Shown: piece after piece, positions 16,668 to 25,940 of the stretch | Position numbering within the stretch: position 1 is the stretch's first letter | Layout: the number at the start of each line of letters is the position of its first letter | DNA from: a virus | Reading direction: 5' to 3' (one strand) | Length of the DNA stretch: 58,753 nt | Virus record (IMG/VR): IMGVR_UViG_3300035698_032807 | Coordinates: 1-58,753 of that record | Program-made: the position numbers and the translations under genes | The notes under the pieces: model-generated | Seen by the model: only the letters and a program-made list of their open reading frames with translations | Told to the model about the DNA's origin: nothing | Databases searched by the model: none

Positions 16668-17851
16668 GCTGCAATATCCCTAACCTCTCGGCTGTACAGT
16701 TTTCTGCTGTCTACAAAAACAGGCAAAATATTACCCCAACCCTCGGTTTGATCGAGGATGGGACGCTTTTGTTTTTCGTAGGTAGTAATGTTGAATCCTG
16801 GAGTGAAGTCGCCTTCTACCGTTGGGCCTATCAACATCTCGCCCATGTTTCTTTGCAGGAAGGTGACACGTCGGGTGTTGTGGAAGTAGATGCGGCGTTC
16901 TTTGCGAACTTGTTTGCCGCCTTCCATCGCGTAGTTAACCTCCGTGAATTGCTCATCATTTTCGATAAGCAGCGGTAGTTCCATTTCTTCCATCTTGCGG
17001 CGCAGCATATCTTTGGAGGCTGTCTCCACCCCGCTAACGGTGACACCACCGTTGTTGATGGTGGTGAACTGGCGCAAGGTTGAGCGCTGCTTTAGAACAT
17101 CGCGGGTTGTCGCCTTATTCCACATCACCGCGTCGGGAGCTTTACCTCCATTTGACTGGGTATAGATGTCCGTCCATTCGCGCAAATCCTCAAAAGCTGT
17201 TGCAGTTTCTGACTGGTTCCAGGCTTTAGCTGTACCAGCTAGGCTAGGAGGGAAGTGCGCCAAACGACCATAGGGGGCAAAGCCGTATTCAGCGTCAACG
17301 TCGCGGTAGTCAATGTCTTGACTTACGCCAGTTAGGGGGGATTTATAGCCGGAAGTTCCACCGTACTGGAGACAGGTACAGGTGAGGAATTTGGTGATGT
17401 CGTACAAGGCTTTGGTAATAGTTTCGTAGTTACCAAAGAGCAGCTTCGCCAGCCCCTGATCCGCACCCCGAACTATAGTGCCGTCTGCCAAAGCCTGTCC
17501 ATAAACCTCGACGCCCATATTGGCAGCTAAGGTTACGGCTTGGCGCATATCAATCTGAGTCTGTTCGTCGTAGTTGATCGCCAAACCAATTTTGATTAGC
17601 TGGTAAGACATTTTTCTCAGTTCGCCCATGCCAACCAAGGGAGCTTCTTGTCCGCGCCCGACTAGTTGGGCGATGGGGGAAGACTGTTTGACGAGATAAG
17701 CCAACTCGTTAAAGTTTTCCAAAAAACGAATTGGTACAAACTCGTTCAGTAAGTCATTGCGACTCAGCACATTGTCTTCGGTCATATCGACCGTTTGCTG
17801 TGCCATCATGTTCTGTTGAACTTCGTTGAGCCAGGTGGCAATATTTCCCAT
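16664..17851 (-). CDS. Major capsid protein (cap_E-like), 395 aa
   Basis: Forms the icosahedral head shell. The length and pattern fit the phage major capsid protein E family of the HK97 fold: an N-terminal helical region, a Gly-rich core (ALADGTIVRGADQGLAKLLFG), then DLREWTDIYTQSNGGKAPD and AVMWNKAT in the segment where cap_E proteins read D-L...GG..PD..VM. Gene order supports it: protease, acidic scaffold-like protein and decoration-like protein come first, connectors and tail after. I cannot see a processing site. Confidence 0.8.
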   Translation of the reverse strand: MGNIATWLNEVQQNMMAQQTVDMTEDNVLSRNDLLNEFVPIRFLENFNELAYLVKQSSPIAQLVGRGQEAPLVGMGELRKMSYQLIKIGLAINYDEQTQIDMRQAVTLAANMGVEVYGQALADGTIVRGADQGLAKLLFGNYETITKALYDITKFLTCTCLQYGGTSGYKSPLTGVSQDIDYRDVDAEYGFAPYGRLAHFPPSLAGTAKAWNQSETATAFEDLREWTDIYTQSNGGKAPDAVMWNKATTRDVLKQRSTLRQFTTINNGGVTVSGVETASKDMLRRKMEEMELPLLIENDEQFTEVNYAMEGGKQVRKERRIYFHNTRRVTFLQRNMGEMLIGPTVEGDFTPGFNITTYEKQKRPILDQTEGWGNILPVFVDSRKLYSREVRDIAA

Positions 17852-17856
17852 TATTG

Positions 17857-18738
17857 TTAATTAAAAGCAGGTTGATAAGAGATGTCGGGAATCAGGAGCT
17901 GGGAGATGCCATCACGCCAGTAAGGCATATCGGCAACCCGGACTGTGCCTTGCTCGATCGCTGTCAAAACCATTGAGCTTTTGTTTGACCAGTCGGTGGC
18001 GTGGGGATGATAGCCGATGATTTGTTTGGTTAAAACCCCGACGTTGGCTCCTTTCGGAACTAGGAACGGTACATCAGCTTCGAGCATAATTTCACCACTG
18101 CGATCTATGGAGGCGATAGTGCCAATCTGCATAGCAGGAGCGAAGGGGTTACCTATAGCAGGCGACGGCTCTGGGTATGTGGTGATTGTGCCAACGTCGG
18201 TAGTGCTGATAATATTTAGGCGGTTGAAGGGTGGGTAGGAGAATAGGTACAAAGTTTCTCCGTTAACTACCGCGTAGATGCGGTTGCTAAAGTACGGATC
18301 ATCGGCAAAAAACTTCTGTAAATTCATCACCAATCTGGTGGGCGATGAGCCCATTGCACCTTTCCAGGTGTAGGTGGCAGAATAGCCAGGTCCAGGTAAA
18401 GAGAAGGTGATGCTTGCTCCAGATGTGACACCCGCAAAGGTTAGTTGCTGGTGCGAAGCCATGATCCACAGCACGTCACCTTTGGTGAATACCTGCTCTA
18501 ACTCCAAATAGCCTTTATTGCCAACAAAGTCTTTTTCAACTTTGCTTTCTGGCAAAAAAGCCCAGCTATTATCTGGTAGTAATGCTAGAAAAAGATGGGA
18601 AGGTATTGACCACTCACCTTTACGGTTGGGTGATAGGCGATCGCGCTTAACTGTTACAGCATTCGGGGTACGCAGTCCTTCGCTACGAGCAGCGATAGGG
18701 GGAGTGCCGCCGTATACCCGCCTGGTTCCGTTAGTCAT
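17857..18738 (-). CDS. Putative head decoration protein, 293 aa
   Basis: Lies between the scaffold-like and capsid genes, where decoration proteins are often encoded. The product is predicted mostly beta, with many Gly, Ser, Pro and aromatic residues and no enzyme motif. The Pro-rich region (TYPEPSPAIGNPFAPAM) may be a loop. The spacing of 5 bp to the capsid gene points to co-expression in large amounts. Function is inferred from position. Confidence 0.6.
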   Translation of the reverse strand: MTNGTRRVYGGTPPIAARSEGLRTPNAVTVKRDRLSPNRKGEWSIPSHLFLALLPDNSWAFLPESKVEKDFVGNKGYLELEQVFTKGDVLWIMASHQQLTFAGVTSGASITFSLPGPGYSATYTWKGAMGSSPTRLVMNLQKFFADDPYFSNRIYAVVNGETLYLFSYPPFNRLNIISTTDVGTITTYPEPSPAIGNPFAPAMQIGTIASIDRSGEIMLEADVPFLVPKGANVGVLTKQIIGYHPHATDWSNKSSMVLTAIEQGTVRVADMPYWRDGISQLLIPDISYQPAFN

Positions 18739-18741
18739 TTT

Positions 18742-20001
18742 TTATAGTCCTAATAATAATGTGACATTGCGACGTGACTGGACAGACAGGTTGTCCAGTT
18801 CAGCTAATTCTTGGTCACTAAATTCAGCAACATTGCTGTAGATTTCTGGTGTATATAAAGGAGATCCAGACTCAGCTAAGGCTTGAAACATTTCCAAAGT
18901 ACGTTCTTTTTGGGCTAGTTCAAAGCTGGCGTCAGTACCGTTTGCTTGGCACATCTGACTAAATCCTGCAAAGCGATCGCGTTCACTTTGCCATTCCCCG
19001 AATTCTTCTTGAAAAACTCGGTAAGGCATCATCCCGGCTTGAACTAGTTCAGAGGCATCGCTTTCTAGGGTGTCAAGGTAGTCGCTAACATCTTGAGCCT
19101 GTTGAGATGCGGCAAATTCAGCTTGGATTTGTTGGTTTTGGTAACGTTGGTATTCGACTTCTTGAGAAAGTTCATCGATGGCGTCAGCGTTTACAAGTTC
19201 GCTGTCGTACCCATACATACCCTCTTCTTCTGAACCATCACTGAGGTAGTAGTCGAATTCTTGTGCTAGATAGGCACACATTTCCTCGGCTTCCTCGTAA
19301 CAATCTGCCGCCTCTTCTTCGTCGATTTCACCAGCTTCATATAAGGCGTCGATTTCGTCTAGGTCTTGTTCCAGCTCATCAATAGAGGCTTCATACACCT
19401 CGGTTAACTGGTCTTCGTCCATCTGATCAAGGTAGGACTCGCCAACTTGTTCGGCAAGTTCATCTTCTTCGTCGTCTTCGTCGTCTTCGTAGTCCTCATC
19501 TGGGTCGTAGTAGTCTTCTGGGTCGTAGTAGTCTTCGTAGTCTTCGTCGTCTTCGTCGTCTTCGTAGTCCTCATCTGGGTCGTAGTAGTCTTCTGGGTCG
19601 TAGTACTCATCTGGGTCGTAGTACTCATCTTCGGGAATCTCAGCCAAGTCGGCAACTTCATCTAGCAGAGCTTCTAGCATTTCAATCTGCTCTTCTAGAA
19701 GGTACTCAGCTTCCTCTTCGCTCAAATAACCAGCTTCGACTTGATCTACCAGGCTCTCTTCCACTGCATCAAGAGTCGCCTCAATTCCCTCTTCATCACC
19801 TTCAAGAATCATTTCTTCGAGGATGGCTTCGCCTTCGTCTTCCTCCTCTGGTGAGATCTCTTGGTAATCCTCTTGCTGAGAGTCTTGTTCCTCAACTTCA
19901 AGCTCTGCCGTGGCAGCTTCAAAGTTGGCGCGATACCCTCTTCTATATCTGTTCATATTGTTTTTTAAGAGTTGGCTTATCCTTGCGTTGTGGAAGCTCA
20001 C
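18742..20001 (-). CDS. Highly acidic scaffold-like protein with DEYYDP repeats
   Basis: A 419-residue, extremely acidic product. After a basic start (MNRYRRGYRANFE) come long Glu/Asp runs and repeated (D/E)YYDP units around residues 115-180 that alternate with EDDEDDED stretches, then predicted helices. Position between prohead protease and capsid is that of a scaffolding protein, which is normally acidic, helical and removed during maturation. The start is uncertain: GTG 20001 or ATG 19956, neither with a good ribosome binding site. The tandem acidic repeats are unusual for a scaffold, and an internal or DNA-mimicking protein is the alternative. Confidence 0.7.
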   Translation of the reverse strand: MSFHNARISQLLKNNMNRYRRGYRANFEAATAELEVEEQDSQQEDYQEISPEEEDEGEAILEEMILEGDEEGIEATLDAVEESLVDQVEAGYLSEEEAEYLLEEQIEMLEALLDEVADLAEIPEDEYYDPDEYYDPEDYYDPDEDYEDDEDDEDYEDYYDPEDYYDPDEDYEDDEDDEEDELAEQVGESYLDQMDEDQLTEVYEASIDELEQDLDEIDALYEAGEIDEEEAADCYEEAEEMCAYLAQEFDYYLSDGSEEEGMYGYDSELVNADAIDELSQEVEYQRYQNQQIQAEFAASQQAQDVSDYLDTLESDASELVQAGMMPYRVFQEEFGEWQSERDRFAGFSQMCQANGTDASFELAQKERTLEMFQALAESGSPLYTPEIYSNVAEFSDQELAELDNLSVQSRRNVTLLLGL

Positions 20002-20185
20002 ATTAAGTTGCTTGGTATTTCTTCAACTCCTCCTCCTTCCCAAGACTTCATAATCCTGAAACGGGCTTTTGCTTTTCTTAGGAGCTTTTGGGATTGTCTC
20101 TTCGATTGGATTTTTACTAACGAAGAGCGAATCTAGGAGTTTGTCGAATTCGGGAGCGGAGGCGAAGGGCTAGGTTCATTGGCTT

Positions 20186-21511
20186 TTAGTCGATTTGGAT
20201 TCTTTGCGATCTCCGGCGTAGCATTGGTCGTGCAATTCTCCGGCGTAGTACTGGTGCTGCAATTCTCCGGCGTAGTACTGGTGGTGCAATTGCCCTCCTT
20301 CTGTTTCTGTTTCTTGCACGTCGCCCTGCTTTCGTTAACACCGGTCTAGGTGGAGTTACTGCGTAGCCCTTATTTCGCAACCCTCTAACCGGACTCAGTA
20401 CTGGGCGTCCACCTGGACCAAAGCGCAGTCTTTCACCAGCACCTGTTAATCCGCCACCAAGTCCAATAGCGCCTTTACCTAGTAGAGTTTGTGCGCCTCG
20501 ACCGTAGCGACGGGCTAATAGAGCAGCACCAAGACCTGCACCTACAGCACCTGCGCCCACAGCAGCGTTCCGTATCCCACGTTCCCTTTCTCGCCGTCTT
20601 TGACCAAAGGCAAATTCAGCCCGATCGCCGCCGCCATACATCATGTAGGCTGCCTGTGCCATGTTCATTGCCATATTTTTATCCTGTGGTTGTGTAGTTG
20701 GACCTGCTTCTGGGTCTTCATCAGTCCCATCCATGCCGATTAAGCCGAGAATCCTGTCAACGAAGCCGTCGAGGGCTTCTTGTTGGGCAATCATGGGGTC
20801 TACTTCGGTATCACTGCCGCAGGAGAAAATGCCGCTAACAATATCCCAGTAGGTTTCGGCATATTCCATGAATTGCTCACGGGATTCTTCGTCGTCATCA
20901 AACTTTTCCGCTTCAGCTTCTTCCCAAGACAAAGCAAGATTGGCACGATCTGTGCCACGAGCAAATAACCTCATACCTGCAATAGCTGGGGTTGGAGTTG
21001 CTGAAATTTCTTTGATGATGTTTGTTTCAATATCAAGTCCAGGAGACAAGGTACTGATGATGCCATCCTTTACCTTGCCAACAACTTCTGCCCCACGCCC
21101 AACTAGTTTGTCTACAAAAATTCCCAGCTTTCCAACTAAATGAAAAACCCGTTGATCTTTGATATCTTCTTTGGTGATACGTCGGACTTGGAGTTGTCCT
21201 TCCAAGTCGCCAATGGTGTCCCATTGGGTCTTTTTATGGTCAGTTAGCCAAGGAATGCGATTACCTTGATTGAACCAAGTGTTAGTATTTTCAGCTATTT
21301 CAAAAATGCGGTCAGCGCTAAACCGATGGGGGCGACCTAGCGAATCAATGTGACTCCCTTCGGCTAAAATTAGGGCTTTCTTAACAATAATGCCGTCATC
21401 TGTTTCCTCTGAATTAACAGGAGAAACGACAATTTCACTATTGAAATAGCGCATATCTTCCCGCACATTTTTGCGAGACAAAGTAGACCGACGGGTAGTT
21501 TTTCCCGGCAT
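20186..21511 (-). CDS. Prohead maturation protease with basic C-terminal tail
   Basis: A predicted serine protease that cleaves head proteins. The N-terminal ~200 residues follow the assemblin-type pattern: H92 in WLTDHKKTQW, a serine in ISTLSPGLD (S153 or S156), then the ISATPTPAIAGMRLFA motif where related proteases read L-x-E-V-x-x-x-x-x-PA. After an acidic linker (about 205-290) the C-terminus becomes Gly- and Arg-rich and ends with three repeats of the type PVLRRRIA. That basic tail is not usual for the family and may bind the acidic scaffold encoded next, or nucleic acid. First gene of the minus-strand operon. Confidence 0.75.
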   Translation of the reverse strand: MPGKTTRRSTLSRKNVREDMRYFNSEIVVSPVNSEETDDGIIVKKALILAEGSHIDSLGRPHRFSADRIFEIAENTNTWFNQGNRIPWLTDHKKTQWDTIGDLEGQLQVRRITKEDIKDQRVFHLVGKLGIFVDKLVGRGAEVVGKVKDGIISTLSPGLDIETNIIKEISATPTPAIAGMRLFARGTDRANLALSWEEAEAEKFDDDEESREQFMEYAETYWDIVSGIFSCGSDTEVDPMIAQQEALDGFVDRILGLIGMDGTDEDPEAGPTTQPQDKNMAMNMAQAAYMMYGGGDRAEFAFGQRRRERERGIRNAAVGAGAVGAGLGAALLARRYGRGAQTLLGKGAIGLGGGLTGAGERLRFGPGGRPVLSPVRGLRNKGYAVTPPRPVLTKAGRRARNRNRRRAIAPPVLRRRIAAPVLRRRIARPMLRRRSQRIQID

Positions 21512-21602
21512 TTTGACTGCTATTTAAAATTACATACCGTCACAATAGCCGATGTAAATTATGTATATAATGCAGATGACCACGAGATGTCTGCAATCGA
21601 CT

Positions 21603-21860
21603 ATGAAACGTCCAAACACATCTGTTTTTGCTGGATTAAATGCCAAGCAGATACGAGGGCGCTTGATCGCGTCCGCTTGTACTATGAGAGGTCTTACAGT
21701 GAAGCAATTGGCTGAAGCTGTTTTTCTGTCGCCTCGGCAACTACACCGATACTTAAACGGGATTTCAGATATTGACGTAAACAAGCTAGAGCAGATTGCC
21801 GAAGTTACCGGGCAAACCTTGGACTTCTTCGATACGAGGGAATTGGTAAAGCGAAATTAG
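21603..21860 (+). CDS. XRE-family HTH regulator, 85 aa
   Basis: A small DNA-binding protein whose body is one helix-turn-helix domain (MRGLTVKQLAEAVFLSPRQLHRYLNG, with SDIDVNKLEQIAEVTGQ as the following helices). It sits in the divergent region between the minus-strand head operon and the plus-strand portal operon, so it may control one or both. The frame is open to an ATG at 21561, but that start overlaps a TATAAT sequence (21566-21571), so I prefer ATG 21603. Its 3' end overlaps the convergent basic-repeat gene. Confidence 0.7.
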   Translation: MKRPNTSVFAGLNAKQIRGRLIASACTMRGLTVKQLAEAVFLSPRQLHRYLNGISDIDVNKLEQIAEVTGQTLDFFDTRELVKRN

Positions 21861-22518
21861 CTATCCCGTAATTTCGGCGACTCATTCTCGACAAAGTAAA
21901 TGGGTTTCGCATACCAATCTTGTTCGTGGTTAGGAAGTTTTTTGCTGCGCCATAAGCAATGCCTGCCCTGGGGCGTATTTGCTTCCCGTAAAAAGCTCTC
22001 CCTTGCTGAATCCGCCTATTTAGCGATCGCCCGATTGTCTTAGGGCGAAGTACAGGAGAAGTATTGGTCGTACCTGTGCGGTTCAGCATTGTCCCTAAGT
22101 TTTGCCTTGGCTTTAAGTTTGGTTTTGGACGGAACGGAGTAGCGCCAGTGGGAGGTGCTGAAGTGTTGACGCTATAACTTCGCCTTGGCTTTAAGTTTGG
22201 TTTTGGACGGAACGGAGTAGCGCCAGTGGGAGGTGCTGAAGTGTTGACGCTATAACTTTGCCTTGGCTTTAAGTTTGGTCTTGAGCGGAACGGAGTAGCG
22301 CCAGTGGGAGGTGCTGAAGTGTTGACGCTATAACTTCGCCTTGGCTTTAAGTTTGGTCTTGAGCGGAACGGAGTAGCGCCAGTGGGAGGTGCTGAAGTGT
22401 TGACGCCATAACTTCGCCTTGGCTTTAAGTTTGGTCTTGGGCGGAACGCAACTACATTGTTGCTACGAAACAGAGCAAGTCGGCGATGGTGGGAACCACA
22501 GTAGCGAGTCGCAAACAT
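21805..22518 (-). CDS. Basic repeat protein with 26-residue repeats
   Basis: The product consists of four full and one partial 26-residue repeats (RPKPNLKPRRSYSVNTSAPP, then TGATPF) followed by a basic C-terminus (RRIQQGRAFYGKQIRPRAG). No enzymatic motif is seen. The Lys/Arg/Pro/Ser composition suggests a disordered nucleic-acid-binding protein like the other basic proteins of this element. The frame is open to 22590, but that start would overlap the portal gene; ATG 22518 is a compromise without a clear ribosome binding site. A purely structural, untranslated repeat remains possible. Confidence 0.55.
   Translation of the reverse strand: MFATRYCGSHHRRLALFRSNNVVAFRPRPNLKPRRSYGVNTSAPPTGATPFRSRPNLKPRRSYSVNTSAPPTGATPFRSRPNLKPRQSYSVNTSAPPTGATPFRPKPNLKPRRSYSVNTSAPPTGATPFRPKPNLKPRQNLGTMLNRTGTTNTSPVLRPKTIGRSLNRRIQQGRAFYGKQIRPRAGIAYGAAKNFLTTNKIGMRNPFTLSRMSRRNYGIANFALPIPSYRRSPRFAR
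22104..22447. repeat. 78-bp tandem repeat, 4 full copies plus partial
   Basis: Units start at 22104, 22182, 22260, 22338 and a partial at 22416. They differ by only a few bases. The length is divisible by three and keeps the minus-strand reading frame, consistent with a coding repeat that can expand or contract. Confidence 0.9.
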
Positions 22519-22526
22519 ATAATTTA

Positions 22527-24017
22527 ATGCAAGGATATTTAACAACATCATATAGAATTGCCGAACAATTCCCCCTCGATATAATGCCAATAGCTAAAGC
22601 AAATAGTTCTTATTTTCCCCACAGGATTACCACCAAGCCTGTCCCTACAACCACGCCCAGCGACCTATACAGTAACCCGATCGCCCGACTTACAACTAAT
22701 GCTGTTGAGGAATTATCTTGGAGTACTCCACGCGATCGCCTAAAGAATAAAGTTCTTAAAAAGCACACCTTAGACGAATATGCAGAGGTGCTGTTACTTG
22801 ATGAGGTTATTGGATTTTGCTTTAAGTTTGTTGAACTTAGGGCAAGGCAGGCTCTAGGGAAATATTCGCACCCAGATGACAAGATAACTGAATACATCCA
22901 GTGTGTTTTTAATGACATGAAAGGCTCCGTTGAAGAGATGGTGGGGCGCTTTGTTGCAACCACTTCTTTCTTTGGATTCCTTACGGCTGAAATTGGTTGG
23001 AAATATAATACCCCTGGATATTATGGGCATCAGCGGCTAGATTGCCTGATTCCCCACAGCCCGTTAACAACACGAGTTAAGGGGGATAAAGACGGATTGA
23101 TGTTCGTCGTAGATAAAAGCGGACAAACCAATAAAGAGATACCTTATGAAAAGTGTCTTCATATTTGCAATAATTTATACGAAAACGATCCCTATGGTTA
23201 TGGAACAGGGGCAAGAACAATTGGCTTATTTAAAGTTAAAAGAACAGCACTAGCTAACGCTGCCGTTAACACAACAAACCAGGCGCAGGGTATTTGGATA
23301 GTTCGGGCTGATACAAGCGATACTGTCGTTATTACAGATAAGTTCGGCAAGCCGCTCAAAGGGGCAGACGGACGCGAGATGACTGCTTCAGCGGTAGAAA
23401 ACGCTTACCAACAATTGCAGTCTTTCGATAAAAACCATTATGTGGTTTTAGACAAAAAGTATGAAATTAATTGGCAACCGATGCCTGTTGATTCAGCCTA
23501 CTCGCTAGGTATACTAGACAATATTGATAGGCGACTATTCATGACTCAATCGGTTCCTTATTTGGCAGCAAACGAGGGAGTCGGAGGTTTTGGTCATTCA
23601 GGTGTTGCCAGTTTTCAGGCAACAAACCTAGATAGTCACATCAGTGCTTTAATCGCTTCGATTCGTGACCAAATTATTGAGAAGGTTGTTAAACCAATGC
23701 TTGTCAATAATTTTGGAATTACAGCAAAAGATGGTTGGGGTAAATTTGATATTGATCGCAGTAGCGATGATACTTCAGCTCTTGCAAAAGCTGGATTACT
23801 TCTACAAGGCACCGGTGCCGGCATTTTATCCACAACGGACATTAGCGTAATTAATGCCTTTCGGAGTGTGTTGGATTTACCATCACAAACCGAAGAGGGC
23901 CAAGTGGCGGCAATTCAAAAATCTGTGGAGATGCAGAAGCAACAACAAGACATTACCAATGCCATCATGCCACCAGAAGCTCAAGCAAACCCTGAGCAAC
24001 AAACCCAATACCCATAG
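22527..24017 (+). CDS. Phage portal protein (DUF935/Mu gp29-like)
   Basis: Forms the dodecameric portal through which DNA enters the head. The length and the C-terminal pattern fit gp29-like portals: VPYLAANEGVGGFGHSG..., then DSHISALIASIRDQIIEKVV and KPMLVNNFG, followed by a Gln-rich tail. The longer frame from 22419 overlaps the basic repeat gene; I chose ATG 22527, with ATG 22584 as alternative. Unlike most phages the portal is on the strand opposite to protease and capsid. I found no terminase gene before it. Confidence 0.75.
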   Translation: MQGYLTTSYRIAEQFPLDIMPIAKANSSYFPHRITTKPVPTTTPSDLYSNPIARLTTNAVEELSWSTPRDRLKNKVLKKHTLDEYAEVLLLDEVIGFCFKFVELRARQALGKYSHPDDKITEYIQCVFNDMKGSVEEMVGRFVATTSFFGFLTAEIGWKYNTPGYYGHQRLDCLIPHSPLTTRVKGDKDGLMFVVDKSGQTNKEIPYEKCLHICNNLYENDPYGYGTGARTIGLFKVKRTALANAAVNTTNQAQGIWIVRADTSDTVVITDKFGKPLKGADGREMTASAVENAYQQLQSFDKNHYVVLDKKYEINWQPMPVDSAYSLGILDNIDRRLFMTQSVPYLAANEGVGGFGHSGVASFQATNLDSHISALIASIRDQIIEKVVKPMLVNNFGITAKDGWGKFDIDRSSDDTSALAKAGLLLQGTGAGILSTTDISVINAFRSVLDLPSQTEEGQVAAIQKSVEMQKQQQDITNAIMPPEAQANPEQQTQYP

Positions 24018-24020
24018 CTT

Positions 24021-24335
24021 ATGGCACATTATTTTAATAGTTTGAGGTTCGATTTGGAAAAAGAAACAAAAAACCTGTTCCTTACCCGCACAGCTATAGG
24101 TGTATATGGCACACTCCTAGGCGCTGTGTTCGCCGCAACAGCGACTCTGGCAATCAAATATGATCAGACGGGCAAGTTGAGTGCTGTGGATTGGGTTACT
24201 GCGATCGCAGGAGTCGGAAGTATTGGAGCTAGCCAGTTAGTTGTACTAGGCAGCCGATTGGATCCAACTAAGGTTCCGACTTTTACTCCGCGTGGAATTC
24301 CAGGACCGAATAAGGAGGAAGTGGAAAATCGTTGA
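24021..24335 (+). CDS. Small membrane protein, holin-like
   Basis: The product has 104 residues and two predicted membrane helices: GVYGTLLGAVFAATATLAI and WVTAIAGVGSIGASQLVVLG, with a short loop between and a charged C-terminal tail. It starts 3 bp after the portal stop. Two-helix architecture and size fit a holin, which would release a lysin at the end of infection; a virion-associated membrane protein is the alternative. Holins have little sequence conservation, so this is a structural guess. Confidence 0.6.
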   Translation: MAHYFNSLRFDLEKETKNLFLTRTAIGVYGTLLGAVFAATATLAIKYDQTGKLSAVDWVTAIAGVGSIGASQLVVLGSRLDPTKVPTFTPRGIPGPNKEEVENR

Positions 24336-24372
24336 CTGGTAAAAATCTTCCAAACTTACCAGATAGCTTTTT

Positions 24373-24912
24373 ATGCCCAACTTATTTTGCCCGAAGATTG
24401 TATTTTTATGCCCACCCGCTTTTGGGAGATTCTGGGCAGCCAAGGGGTTATCTGACTTAATTGTTAATGACACCCAAATCCATATAAGAGTTGACAAGGC
24501 AAATTACCAAATATCGGCGGAGGGAGAGAAAGATGCTTATGTTGATTATTGGAATGGGGTGAGGGTTGCCAAGGGGATGCAGCGGTTGGTAATGAAACTA
24601 ACGGTAGATGATATCAGGGAAGAGGTAGAGATCATGATGCGATCGCTATCTGGTGGCGTTACAGGTAATACTAAAAAGGTGCTTGTGACTTGTTACGACT
24701 TCCAGCGCCGACTAGTTTTGGAAGATCTAGACCGTGGTTACAGTATCCACACGGGGATTTTGAGAGTTACAAGTAATGGGAATGGTAGCTTGACGGCAGG
24801 ACATTTGCTCTGCAATGGAGAAGAGGTTGCGCCGTTAAGACGCCAATACTATACAAGTGGCTTTAGGTTGGAGCTGCTTGAAACTGAAAAACTAGCATGG
24901 AATTTTAATTGA
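24373..24912 (+). CDS. Hypothetical virion-like protein, 179 aa
   Basis: Unrecognised. The annotated ATG gives a Cys/Pro/Phe-rich N-terminus that looks non-coding, so a later non-ATG start may be correct. From about residue 30 the product is a credible alpha/beta protein (VNDTQIHIRVDKANYQISAEG onward). Its stop overlaps the next ATG (TGATG), so it is co-translated with the 339-residue protein downstream. Probably a tail or head accessory protein. Confidence 0.6.
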   Translation: MPNLFCPKIVFLCPPAFGRFWAAKGLSDLIVNDTQIHIRVDKANYQISAEGEKDAYVDYWNGVRVAKGMQRLVMKLTVDDIREEVEIMMRSLSGGVTGNTKKVLVTCYDFQRRLVLEDLDRGYSIHTGILRVTSNGNGSLTAGHLLCNGEEVAPLRRQYYTSGFRLELLETEKLAWNFN

Positions 24913-25931
24913 TGTTGAATTTTTATCGTGAAAATGTTTTGGTTGAGTCCGCACCAGGGTTCGCCCAAGAGGTGATTGGTGTTGGCAGTGCCGATGCGAT
25001 CGCCTTGTCGATTACCAACAAGGGCAGCAGTAGCCTGGATAAGTTGGAATTGCAGTATGGTGGTGGGAATAATATTTGGTGGGAATTGGCTGCGAATGCG
25101 GCGGATTTTGATGCATCGGGGACGATGATTCAGGGGATGGATGGATCTGACCCCACTAAACTCGCACCTAATGAATCAGCTACGGTGTATATCAATACCA
25201 CCGATATTTCCTCCCTCCTTGTCAAAGCCGTTGCGGCAGGAGAGAGAGATGTTTATCCAGAACCTTCAACTTATCTGGATATCAGCGCGATCGAGATTAA
25301 GTTGGGTAGTTACGGACTTGCAACGAGGAATAAGAGTATGATTGCGGAGTCAAAGCTGATCACTTATACAACCGGTTATATCCAAGCTGGGGCAAAAAGT
25401 TTTTCTATTGAGAATTCGGGCGAAGGTGTTGCCTATGTTTACTTCCCCAGAGAGGACAAGACTTGGGGTATGGGTATAATACCTCCGGGAAGTACGCGGA
25501 CATGGACTGATAGTAAGTACGGGGAAATTCGTATTGATGCCTCTCTGACGAGTGTAGATGTAGTAGCTACCGGCGCCGTCGCTGTCGTTGGAAATTGGGA
25601 CACTGGGGTAGATATTTCTCTTGGTATTGTCTCGCCGAAAACTGTGAAGAAGGGGCAGACGATGACGGTGAAGTGGGATTTAGCAGGTTTCCCGCCAGGT
25701 GATTATACTATTGGTATTTACCCCTCTTCAGCTACTTTCTATCGTGAGTACCTTTCGGCTGATCCGACAGCGGTAATTCAGGCGAATACAGCGCTCACGA
25801 CAAATGGTAGCGGCACTATTACAATTCCTAACACACCAGCTTTTGCAGATGGTAATTTTAAACTGGCGGCGGTTCTAAACTTTAGTGATGGAAACTTTAT
25901 GGCTATAATTCCGTTTAAAATTGTTTCCTAA
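24912..25931 (+). CDS. Beta-rich virion-like protein with Ig-like C-terminus
   Basis: The product has 339 residues and is almost all predicted beta structure. The C-terminal ~100 residues (SPKTVKKGQTMTVKWDLAGF onward) look like an immunoglobulin-like domain, a fold common on phage surfaces. No signal peptide or enzyme motif is present. ATG 24912 overlaps the upstream stop; a TTG one codon earlier is in frame but less likely. The gene is closed by a strong terminator. A tail or capsid surface protein is the best guess. Confidence 0.6.
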   Translation: MLNFYRENVLVESAPGFAQEVIGVGSADAIALSITNKGSSSLDKLELQYGGGNNIWWELAANAADFDASGTMIQGMDGSDPTKLAPNESATVYINTTDISSLLVKAVAAGERDVYPEPSTYLDISAIEIKLGSYGLATRNKSMIAESKLITYTTGYIQAGAKSFSIENSGEGVAYVYFPREDKTWGMGIIPPGSTRTWTDSKYGEIRIDASLTSVDVVATGAVAVVGNWDTGVDISLGIVSPKTVKKGQTMTVKWDLAGFPPGDYTIGIYPSSATFYREYLSADPTAVIQANTALTTNGSGTITIPNTPAFADGNFKLAAVLNFSDGNFMAIIPFKIVS

Positions 25932-25940
25932 TGCCAATGA

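Noticed and set aside
19447-19665. Hydrophobic plus-strand ORF (FVVFVVFVVF-like)
   Set aside because: It is the antisense of the Asp/Glu-rich repeats of the scaffold-like protein; the apparent membrane protein is an artefact.
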